Position numbers and translations under genes: made by a program
The notes under the pieces: model-generated
Told to the model about the DNA's origin: nothing
The model's database searches: none
Seen by the model: the letters and a program-made list of their open reading frames with translations, nothing else
Shown: positions 55,160 to 64,000 of the stretch, one piece after another
Position numbering within the stretch: position 1 is the stretch's first letter
How the letters are laid out: the number at the start of each line of letters is the position of its first letter
Origin: Angiostrongylus vasorum
Lineage: Eukaryota > Nematoda > Chromadorea > Rhabditida > Metastrongylidae
Assembly (NCBI GenBank): GCA_018806985.1
Contig: JADANN010000462.1
Span: 2,285,501-2,349,500, forward strand
Length of the DNA stretch: 64,000 bases
Direction of reading: 5' to 3'

Positions 55160-58100
55160 GGATATTGTGCTGGCGTCCGCAAAACTAGTGAAGACGGGCC
55201 GTTCAAGTATCTAAGTAATCTTTAATTGGGAAATGGATCAAAAATTCTGCTGAGTGAAAGGGGCTGTCGAGTGAGATCGCTTCATTCGTGCGGTGTTCTT
55301 ACATCTCACACGATTCAACTAGCGGAATTTTTGTCCAACAGAACACGGCAGTGTCTCCGAATGTGTTGTAACCGTATAGCGATAGGGTAAAGTGTGTCAA
55401 ATTGGACGCAGTTACCAGATGTGTTGGAGGGTCGAGAATATCGTCTACGCTACCAAGAAGTGAACTGTTTCAGCGAAGTTATTGACAGTTAGGCAGGAAC
55501 TGTATGCTCCTTATCAGGACTGTTTTCAGAATCAGTATGAATCGATACCAACCGTTGCCATAAATGTTTAGAGAAAACTCTCGGGCTGACGTTGATGCAA
55601 CACTACAGTAATCCCTCTACAAAAGGCATTTCTTCAAAGCTTTCGTTCTTGACTATTCCTCGCGTGATGACATTTCATTTGTAGTCTTGAAGTGTTACCA
55701 AGTCAAAAACTTAATTTGTCGTTTGATTCCGAAGATCTTTGTTCTGTTCCTACAGCGCGTTGTGCTTGCTGATACGTCTCGATGGATTTTACTGGAAGCA
55801 ATGGCTAGAGTGGTCAACTACGGCATTCTTTTGCAGAAAAGACCAGCCTTTGCTGATTTGTTGTTTGCACATCGGAACATCTACAATAGAAACCAATAGT
55901 TATATCGGCCTACTACACCGAGAATAGCTTCCAGAATTTGCCAGAGGTAACGCTCTGGTTGCACAACACTTCTATTAGGTGACGAACCTCGTCAGGAGAG
56001 GAAGACACTCGACGGTGGCTTTCAAAGTCTTGGTCGGTAATTGAGTTATGGACGTGTTCTGATAGGTTGTTGAATCGTAAAGAGGATGAGTAGAGAGAAC
56101 AACTCCACTCCCATCTGGTGAGGCCAGAAACTTCACGGACGCGACTCGCAGTCCAGCACCATTTCACTTGTCCTCTTTCAAATTCGTCAAAGATATGACT
56201 TCGTGTTCAGCATTCCCCTTATCGAGATTTATTCAATTCTAAATATAAGAATTCCAGATGCGTTGCCAAGAATAACCATTTAATAATAATTTCAATGACT
56301 AACTAAATAATTGCAAGGCATCGAGACGCGAGCTTCTCTAATGAATTTACAGTAAATAAAAACCAAGAATCGTAATCAGAAGCAGAGCCAGCATTTATAA
56401 AATCCATTTTTAATCGTGAGTTATACGGACAGTGACGCTTTCCATATGGAGTGAAGTTCTAATAGGAATGATGGCGGCTAAAAATACACATGAGACATGG
56501 TGAGCGACGAGTCGGCCAACTGATAGAAAGGTCAGTGTTCTATCGTTCGCGGAGAAGTCTGCTAATAATTCTATCGTGTTGCCAAAAACGACTCTGATAA
56601 AGTCAAAAAAAGTCTAATATAATATAAATAAGAGCGAGCGCTTCCACATATGGTTGAAAAATCGTGTTTAAACGTTAGCTGCATTCTACTTATGTGAAGA
56701 TTTGGCCTTATTCTTTTCATGTGAAGATCTCTCTGTAGTTTGGTCCATTTATTAAATTGCGTGAAACATCTGTAGCCAATCGAATCGGGGTTATTCAGGC
56801 GTGCAGTTCAAGACAGGTAACAAATGGACACATAGGTTTGACCGTTCTGGAATGATGGCGTGTGTACGGCCTAGATGATGGTGATGATGACCTCCAACAT
56901 TGCTCTCAGCTCCGACTCCTCATTGGCGCTCTTCTTCTCAGATTCAGTTACTGCATAAGAACCAGAGAAACAGTGCAGTTCATTTCTGAGTTCTCGCAGA
57001 ATTTTTTACTTATCTCCTAGCAAAGCCCAGCATCGAAGATCTCTTCCTTCTGCTTGCGTTCTGTAGGCGAATAAACGACTTCTTCTTTAAGCTCTTCCTT
57101 TAAATCCTCAATAAAATCAGTAAGAAGAAATAAGTCAAATCGTTTGTAGTTTTTGAAGTTCAACTGAAAAAAGTTACTCTATTTAGTTGTCAGTTGATAA
57201 ACGTAATTGAATCCATAGTGCGTCTATTATTCCCTTTTTTTAAATTCATCGATGTGCCACGAAGCATTCACATTCAGTTTTTAAGCACTCTCTGTGGAAA
57301 TATCGCTACGTGTTACTCTCAAACTTTTTTATATCTCAACCAAATGGGCGTGAGTTACTACAAATTCCTTTCCACACTCTGTTTCTTTCACAGAACTTCT
57401 GTTGACACGTCGATCGAGCGTCCCAGTGGATTTTTTTTCTTTCCCTCGAAATTGACCCCTGACCGTTCTTGAGAATTTTTTTCTGATGTAAACTAACTGA
57501 GAACTTCTACCTCGACGCATAATGGGATCCCGTAGTTTCCCTCGAAGTGTAGACCAATTTGTTAAAAAATAGCCAGCCGTTTCGTTGCAATCCATTTGTG
57601 TAGATTTCACTTTTTTCTTAAGCCTCTATACCTTGCCTTTACACTAGATTATTTTCTTGTTCATACGATACGACTGGCTTTTCCGGATTTTTGTGCTAAT
57701 GTGGTTAAAACGTGAATGTTCGAGATTTCCGTTGAAACACTCCAATTTCACTGTGTTCTTATAGGACATCCCTTCAGAAAGTCCTGAGAAGACACACACT
57801 GACCGTGACAGTGAGGTAGCGCCATCCAGCACAGTTCACTATGTAAGTCTCTTCATACTCAGTCTTGATTCAAGATTTTACTTATACAAGAAATGTCGTA
57901 CAACAAGTATGACGCATGATAAGAAGAGTAACTTGACAAGTGCCGAAAGGCACCTCAAAAACTTCAAAAAAAAGGGGAAATAAGTCAAAATTACAAACCT
58001 GTTTGAAAGTATTTTAGACTGCACTTCAAGTTATTGATCAGTTACTGTAAAGACACCACAGAAAAATGAGGACACACGCTACGTGTGCAAAAACGACTGT

Positions 58101-59020
58101 GCTATCAGAATTGTTACAACTGCTAGTAAACAAAAAATCGTGAAAAATCATAGCAACTGTAATACGACATGAGCTAATCCAATCCTTACGTTCTGTAATA
58201 CGACATAAGCTAATCCAATTATGTTGTGCATGGGGTGAGTGGGTGGTTCAGTGGTCGATGTGAATTGATTTGCGCTCACACATCAGCCGAGAATATTTGC
58301 GTGTGCTGACATCAAATCAAGATGCTTCAATTCAATTAATGAACTTTGTAATTTAAAGTAGAATCGCTTGAAATGTACATATAATAGCCTTCAAGACAAA
58401 GGCAGCCTATTTTAACATGATGAAATTCTGATTTTTAGAAATTACGAAGAAAAACATATTTGCCCCTGCCTTTTTTTCGTCGAAGTTCATATCTCGAGGA
58501 GCAAAATGATTGTGCAAGTTGGATTTCGTTCAGGACAACATGGTGCTATCCTGCAATCATTCTGCTACAGCTCATTCACAATGAAATTGGCTCGGAGTAC
58601 AGAGAACTCCAACCGTTTCTTAAGGAGACTGTTCTACAGCGACACAGCAGTTGACAGCGTTTACCTCGTCGCATTAAAAACGACACGACAAGACGACGGC
58701 ACTTCACAGAAGATCTTAATCGATGATGAACTTATTCGATTCTTGCGAAAAGGACATGTTATTATTAGAATACTGTTGTTAAACTTTTTCCTCACAAAGG
58801 GAATCGTCACTTTTCCGAGGAGAACCACTGATGTAGGGGGCGATGCTGAAAGAGCACAGAGCCGTAGAGAAACAGCTGAACCACAAATGTGATTTCATCG
58901 GATGAAAGTGCAGTTCATAAAAAAGGATACGATGATGGATGATTCTTTGATTGTACACGCCACATCATATCGATGTTTAGGATGCGTAGATGTATTCTTC
59001 TTGAGCGTACACAAGTTGGT
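55160..59020. other. Interval with no recognised gene
   Basis: The longest interval without a recognised element (3.9 kb). The plus frame at 58,506-58,892 (128 codons) and the minus frame at 55,913-56,167 show no family features. 58,243-58,300 has GGTGGTTCAGTGGTCGATG, similar to a tRNA D-arm, but no B box. Confidence 0.4.
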
Positions 59021-59024
59021 CAGT

Positions 59025-59232
59025 AGAAGGATTTATTCAATACTAGTCAACGTTTCAGCGGTTTCGCTCTTTTCAAACCCTCGAGAGGTCACATTGAGAC
59101 GCAATCTATTCAGCCAAACATTTACATAACCTTAGCAGAAAAAACTCAACACCTACTTTCAATCATATGAGAAACAGCTTCTTTTATACACTCACTGTTT
59201 CGAGACGTGGGCAAAACTAGGCACTTTAAGAG
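59025..59232 (-). repeat. PLE family C pLTR, decayed
   Basis: Minus sense: TTATTCAATACTAGTCAACG, hammerhead relic 59,046-59,081 (TTGAAAA, AGCGAAACCGC, TGAAAC, GTT), ACGCAATCTATTCAGCCAAA and CATTTACATAACC. Confidence 0.65.
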
Positions 59233-59234
59233 GG

Positions 59235-59435
59235 CTTCGAACCCGTGATTACCCTTTCCGGGGATCACGTGTTACCTATTAAACCAACAGAGGTTCTTAC
59301 CTTTTTCTCGGCCAGTTTTTTGCTCTGTCGGTGCTGTCAGCAATCACCGGTCAACGAGAATGACTTGGGGAACACAAATCGGCATTGAACCAAGTTAAGC
59401 TGAAGCTGCAATCGAAATCACAACACTTCAACGTT
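59235..59435 (-). repeat. SINE-3 copy
   Basis: Reverse-oriented head (CTTCGAACCCGTGATTACCC as the complement of the B box) and tail (GGTCAACGAGAATGACTTGG, ACAAATCGGCATTGAACCAA). It directly adjoins the family C pLTR. Confidence 0.75.
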
Positions 59436-59939
59436 TTGTTTTTAACACATGAAGAAAAGAATAGGAAATAAATGAAAAGTTAAGACTCACAATCTTCCTC
59501 TTGTAAATACTCACCTTAAGCACTCACTCCTTCGTTCTCTGCAAGTCCTCTTCTCAAATCGGTAGGATTTAAGATGGTCAATAAATACGAAGAGGAATGC
59601 TGATAGGGTCAAAACATTGCGCCCACCCTTTTCACAGAGTTGTTCGATGTTCATACCAACTACATGCACCTACAGCTTTATATCACGACATAGTACTCAA
59701 GCAAGTCATCAGACCAATCCGTGGATCAAAGAAATGACTATCACGGGATTCCAGAGGGAAAAATTCCTGCCGAACAAGCGTGGTACCGATCAAAGGAAAA
59801 TTTCACCTACTATATCTCGATCAGCCTCTATATGGAAAGCATTACGTGTTTGACAAATTTAGAAGCGCTTTCGACAGCATATCTAAAAACTAAAAGTAAA
59901 AAAGATCCTTTAGTTATTCTTTATACACTTGTTTAGCAA

Positions 59940-60075
59940 ACACAAGACATTATTATTTCTTTATTTACGTACAAGCTGACGTTTCGGCGGATTTCGCCTT
60001 CCTCAGAGCTTGGAAAGGTCAAGCTGACTGTAATCTACTCAGCCAAACACTTGTTTTGTCCTAGGGACAGCACTT
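59940..60075 (-). repeat. PLE family C pLTR with intact hammerhead
   Basis: Minus sense: AGCAAACACAAGACATTATT, TATTTACGTACAAGC, hammerhead 59,974-60,010, AAGCTGACTGTAATCTACTC, AGCCAAACACTTGTTTTGTC. Best family C copy. Confidence 0.8.
59974..60010 (-). ncRNA. Well-preserved hammerhead motif, family C
   Basis: CTGAGGA, A, GGC-GAAATCC-GCC, GAAAC, GTC. Stem I can pair 6 bp when one more base on each side is counted (CAAGCU with AGCUUG). All core bases fit the minimal hammerhead. Confidence 0.85.
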
Positions 60076-60177
60076 CTTTTCCAAGTCGAAACTATCTTGC
60101 CGGTACGTCTTGTAGTAACTCCCACTACCGACTTTCTATTAATCTCGGCATTGATCGAGCAATTCTTTTATATTTTC

Positions 60178-60229
60178 GTTTAGCAAAAACGAGGTGTTAT
60201 TATAATAATAACACTCGTGTTTAATAAAC
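60178..60229. repeat. Palindrome of family C outer ends
   Basis: GTTTAGCAAAAACGAGGTGT (left) is inverted against ACACTCGTGTTTAATAAAC (right), meeting at ATTATTATAATAATAA. Both arms resemble the GTTTAGCAAACACAAG end at 59,935, so two family C ends were joined head-to-head. Confidence 0.6.
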
Positions 60230-60239
60230 AACAATATAA

Positions 60240-61330
60240 AGAGTTTTTTCGATCACTGCCAAGGTTAACAGAGCTCATTCATTTGTGTTGATGCACTTAT
60301 CATTAACTTATCTTCGTACATGAAATATGAAAAAAATATGCATTGATCGATCAGCGGACCTATTTCTCAAGCAAATTTTATCCGAAAATGGTTTTTCGAA
60401 GTACTCACGAAATTCCTTGTTTCTTGCCGGCCTCGAAATCAAGTGGAAGTAATCTCACCGAAAGAAATTGTGGTCTATTCGTCGAACATTCATCATGGCT
60501 CGTTTTCGTCAAGCAACAAAAAACTAAACCAAGACTGCTTTCGATGGAAGTCTATCATAGCAACATGAGCATTGCCTTTCCTGAAATATTAGGCATGTCC
60601 CAGACCATCGTCTCAGATGTTCTGTTCTGTAACCTGATTGGCTACGAAAAGAGTTTGTCCGAGAAGAGAGCGACACTCTTCGAACAAATGTTCTTCCAAC
60701 AAACCACCAATAAGCCTCAGAACAACATGATTACTCCAGTTAAATTGCAGAAAAGGATTAAGCTACAGCATAGCTATTTCTACTATTCGCGCGATGTTTC
60801 AATTCAATTCGAACAATTTTGAGCAACAAATACCTGTGTACTAAACCTCGAATCGTTGTGGCTCAGGAGGTGGCGACGTTTTCGTCACCCAAAGTAGTGA
60901 TTCATCTTCACCCTTATGTAACCATGTCAATAGATCTTTGTACTGGTCATTTAACACCTGAATTTCCAGCCTTTTTCCAATCAGTGAAAACACACCCAAA
61001 ATCATACAAACATCAATTGCAGAGATCAGCAATGCATCACTTAGTAGTGGGAACCAGCTTTTTTCCTTCCACGTAGACGTGAACCAAAGGCAGTCGTCAA
61101 GGTCGACATCAGTCACTATTTCTGAACTACTGTGTTGTTGCTCTGCGAAAACTAACAACACGATCGTCTTTAAAGGAAAAAAATTGAGCCACTAAACATC
61201 ATTGAAAAGGCGTTTCCATCAGGAAACGTCAAGACAACGATTTCCTTGTGCATTTGCTGACGTTCTTTTAGAATTTTAATTAATGAGTTGGTGTAGCCGA
61301 ATAAACTGGCGTATAATTTTTTTATCTTAT
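60240..61330. other. Unassigned; 159-codon open frame at 60,343-60,822
   Basis: The plus frame 60,343-60,822 would give a soluble protein rich in Ser, Gln and Lys, with no signal peptide or known motif. It is near the length expected by chance for the best frame in a window of this size. No splice or promoter support. Confidence 0.2.
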
Positions 61331-61331
61331 T

Positions 61332-61690
61332 ATTACATGATCTTGCATCACATGTAGCACACTCTGCGAATTCCAGCCCTTGCCACATTCAATTCGTTTT
61401 CTCGCATCCACCATCCATGAAGGTCTTCAAACTCATCGAGTCTGTGTTTCACTGCTTCTTGAGAGTCGACGTCTTTTTTATGAATATGAATATACGTCTT
61501 TTCTTATGAATATGAATATACTGGTCCAGTCTGTTCTTCCTGGAATATTCGTGTAGGTGTGATAGAGCATTCCCATGTGGACTGGAAGGAATGAGCTTGT
61601 CCCAGACTAGTCTGGTACCAACTTTCCAACCCCAAAGGGATGAGGAGCTTGATGGGCCTTGGGGAGGTCGAACCAAGGGCCTAGGTGTGT
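61332..61690 (-). repeat. SINE-2 copy
   Basis: Reverse-oriented. CGAATTCCAGCCCTTGCCAC, CAATTCGTTTTCTCGCATCC, a short duplicated ATGAATATGAATATAC patch (61,480-61,520), CATTCCCATGTGGACTGGAA, GTACCAACTTTCCAACCCCA. The head near 61,660-61,690 is decayed. Confidence 0.7.
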
Positions 61691-62020
61691 TGGGTCGTAA
61701 TATATCATTTTATTTCACAACGATCAACGTTTCAATCAGTAAAGTCACGAAAGGGTGGCAAAACAGTGAATTCGCCTTGCCTGTGCTCTATGCTATCGTC
61801 ATATTAAACCGTAAACAACGTTGAAGAAAAAGTTAAATGAGCCACAAACTGATCACTACCGTGTTCTGTCAGCGGTTTTTATTGTCATATTATCTTTCGG
61901 CGCGCCACTAAAGCATAAGACCAAGGCAGACGAATAACAACTGTGCCAAAGAAACAGAACACATAAAAGAGTTGAAGCAAAATCCTAGAGCAAAAGTGAC
62001 TTCCACCAAGTATCATGATG

Positions 62021-62036
62021 TTTAGCTGTTTTTCAG
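62021..62036 (+). promoter_or_regulatory. Probable trans-splice (or 5' UTR) acceptor
   Basis: TTTAGCTGTTTTTCAG, a strong worm-type acceptor, ends 3 bases before the ATG at 62,040. So short a leader after an acceptor is typical of spliced-leader addition in nematodes. A conventional 5' UTR intron would look the same. Confidence 0.6.
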
Positions 62037-62039
62037 ACC

Positions 62040-62609
62040 ATGAGTTCGACTCTGCTGCAAGTGACGTTGGCGGTGGTCATGTTCGTCACCACTGCCTTTG
62101 CCGGCTTCATTCCACTGAAGGTGAGGTGTAGGGAAGTAAACAAAGCATTATAAGAATACTTTCGGAGACTAGGTAAAGTGTTTTCAATGGAGTCGTAATT
62201 GCAGCGCTCCAATAGTAATTTCCGTTGGACGAAAAAAGGGTAGTTCGCTTAATGGTCGTTCTTTGGTAAGTTGAAAGACATTGCACAAGAAGGAAATATG
62301 TCGAAACAAAGAAGACGAGTTCTCGAGAAATGCTAGAATTTAACAAAAACTTCTGACAATTATATAATACGGTTTGGTTAGCAGTGCATTTGAGTTTCTT
62401 CTTCAATATTTCTCCCGAAGAGATGCATGGAAAGTGGGAGCAAAGTAACACAGAGTATCTGCCCTAAAAAAAGTTTCTTAGCTGTTGCGATTTCTGAACA
62501 AGAAGCACGGCGACAACAAGAAGTCCGGCAAGTGGCTGTCATTGCTGTCCTGCTTTTCGGGAGGAGTGTTTATGGGCACGTGTTTTCTAGACATCGTGCC
62601 TCATATCAA
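62040..62609 (+). CDS. ZIP-family (SLC39) metal transporter, first two exons
   Basis: Exon 1 is 62,040-62,120 (27 codons), followed by a GTGAGG donor. Exon 2 is 62,482-62,609, between TTTCTTAG and GTGAGT, in phase 0 with exon 1. The joined N-terminus has a first membrane helix (about residues 4-26, ending FAGFIPLK), a basic cytosolic loop (LLRFLNKKHGDNKKSGKW) and a second helix LSLLSCFSGGVFMGTCFLDI ending VPH. The SCFxGGVFxxxCxLDxxP pattern is diagnostic for the ZIP1-like subfamily, which brings zinc (and other divalent metals) into the cytosol across the plasma or organelle membrane. Start choice: the only ATG, directly behind the acceptor. About six more helices, including the metal-site helices IV and V, are missing, so the gene runs on to the right. 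Exon 3 is not visible before 64,000. Confidence 0.85.
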
Positions 62610-63515
62610 GTGAGTCTTTGGATCATTACTCCTTATCTTTAGCTGCATCACCGATGTTGTGCATCGCCTCTGCAAGGTAGTAAGCGCTATTCAGCATAGG
62701 CCCGCCCCATGCTAATCATATCCTTATTGAATGGGATCAAAAAAAAAGCAAGTCGTCGAAATAGGCACACACCTGAATAGTTTGCTACCCGCGAACCCTT
62801 ATAATTACGACTTAACCGCCAAGATTAGTGATGGTTAATCGCACGAGGGACGTCAACAAGAAGAGCTTCCACTGAAGTTTATTGTGTCAGTGGTTATTGT
62901 ATCAGCAAATTATTATCAAAATGTGATATGCCACAGAGCCTCGGTTTACCCCGCACTAAAGATCCTTATGTCATCTTTATCTACCATGAAGATTTCCTAC
63001 CTGCGGTTTACAGCTTATTTGCCATTCTTTTCTTCTCGCTATAATCATCGGAAATTACGTTCAACCACTGTGTAGATTGTCGTTGTAGATAACCCTTACA
63101 TTCAATTTGCGTTCCAACTTTGCTTTTTCCTGCACGTCCACAATCACCTGTTTTCATGACCGCCCGACCTATCTGTGTTTCGCTCTCGAAGTACATTCCC
63201 CTGATTAGCGAAGGTGAACCATTCTTGACAATACGAAGTATGTAATTTGACCTGATGTGCATGTGTCGGTTAAACTTCAGAAGCCGTCATTGAAACGATG
63301 CGGTTGAAATGCTTACACACGTTTCATTTGCATTGCAGAGCACTAGCAGGTAAGCAGTTGCCAAAGAACTCACCGCTGAATTTTAGGGCCATCAGTACAG
63401 TAGCAGTTTCCCCTAACCGACCCGAAATTCCCAGTGCTCATTGTAGTCGGCAGAGGCTCCTTAGATGTACAGAGCTTCTATGACGGTTCTGCCTCAGCTG
63501 AGTCCAATGATTTAT
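62610..63515. other. Apparent intron 2 of the ZIP gene
   Basis: No further ZIP-like exon is seen. Open frames at 62,884-63,262 are on both strands and lack motifs. Confidence 0.45.
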
Positions 63516-63617
63516 TTAATTCGATGAAAGTGAGACGACGGAGCGGAGCGGTCTTTTGTATTCTCGCTTTACTTCACTGCGTCTCGTCATTGTGGGTGGG
63601 AACTGTTGTGCCGACCA

Positions 63618-63805
63618 TTTTCGAAACCCTGCTTGTTTATATGGCTGTCTTTCGCACAGTGTTCCGTTAGTACCCTTTAGGATAACATGAGCAAAGAGTT
63701 CCTTAGCGACGGACACCAGGCAGGTTGTGGTATAGTTGCTGACATCATGTAAATCTCCATTCTTGTGCAATAACACGGTTTCGCCGGTCTTTCTTTCACT
63801 AAGCT
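63618..63805 (-). pseudogene. RTE-type LINE reverse transcriptase fragment
   Basis: Minus-strand frame encoding, in order, VLLHKNGDLHDVSNY, CLVSVAKELFAHVIL and ERQPYKQAGFRK. This is the finger region of RTE/BovB-like reverse transcriptases: a KKGD..D..NYRP-type motif, then LLSV.YKLFTRVIL, then Q.GFR. The RP of NYRP is TT here, and similarity stops right after GFRK near 63,618, so this is a short decayed piece. Catalytic motifs are absent. It lies in the apparent ZIP intron in reverse sense. LINEs of this kind could have moved the SINEs, but this copy cannot. Confidence 0.75.
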
Positions 63806-63839
63806 TGAAAAAAATGACATGTTCTGGTCACATAAGATC

Positions 63840-64000
63840 CTTGAGAAAGGATGTAGATTTAGAGTACGTCCTTCAGTGGAGTAAGTTTTTGCATATGTTC
63901 TGGTGGTTCAACAGTTCTAGAAGTAGAGGGCCCATTTTAAAGTACAATATGGTTTACAGTTGGTAGACTATTTAGCGATGAGTGCTTCCATCCCAATTTT
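63840..64000. other. End of window, nothing recognised
   Basis: No exon or repeat seen before the edge. Confidence 0.4.

Noticed and set aside
60343..60822. 159-codon frame as a confident gene
   Set aside because: At this base composition the longest chance frame in 64 kb is about this size, and there is no domain, splice or repeat evidence.

Overview
The window looks like non-coding, repeat-dense DNA from an animal genome. It is most likely a nematode, probably a rhabditid or strongylid. Three things point there: very few codons belong to recognisable host genes; a short 5' exon sits directly behind a worm-style TTTTCAG acceptor, as expected for spliced-leader trans-splicing (about 62.04 kb); and degenerate Penelope-like retroelements (PLEs) and tRNA-derived SINEs are abundant. 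There are no bacterial-style operons, no rRNA genes, no convincing free-standing tRNA gene and no CRISPR array. The species assignment is inference.

Host genes: the only recognised one is at the right end. Two exons (62,040-62,120 and 62,482-62,609) encode the N-terminus of a ZIP (SLC39) zinc/metal transporter, which must continue past the window or in exons I cannot see. A possible last exon of a small secreted protein lies at 50,750-51,016 on the minus strand. Other long open frames (14.3 kb, 60.3 kb) are unassigned and could be chance.

Mobile elements dominate. I sort the PLEs into four families (A-D, my labels) by their terminal repeats (pLTRs). Each pLTR carries a minimal hammerhead-ribozyme motif: CTGANGA, a 3-bp stem II, GAAAC, then GTC or GTT. 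Family A has a near-complete 3-kb copy (19,570-22,530). Its frameshifted ORF still shows a reverse transcriptase (YVDD) and a GIY-YIG endonuclease between 240-bp inverted pLTRs. A 320-bp deletion derivative (27,473-27,792) has an exact 14-bp target duplication. Family B is present only as about 360-380-bp pLTR units without ORFs. They occur singly, in tandem (33.6-34.2 kb) and head-to-head (45.25-45.97 kb). Family C includes two deleted ORF copies (28.86-30.01 and 51.50-53.06 kb) with the same 3' tail. Family D includes a minus-strand GIY-YIG fragment (26.5-27.2 kb) and a 300-bp foldback (4.64-4.94 kb).

Three tRNA-derived short repeats (SINE-1, -2, -3, my labels) supply about 30 more copies, several with clear 10-14-bp target-site duplications. 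One SINE-1 sits inside the codons of a PLE reverse-transcriptase active site (51.69-51.97 kb), and PLE-A sits inside a SINE-3, so the order of insertions can be read. A LINE reverse-transcriptase fragment of RTE type lies at 63.6-63.8 kb on the minus strand. The remaining intervals hold unique, AT-rich sequence in which I see no gene.
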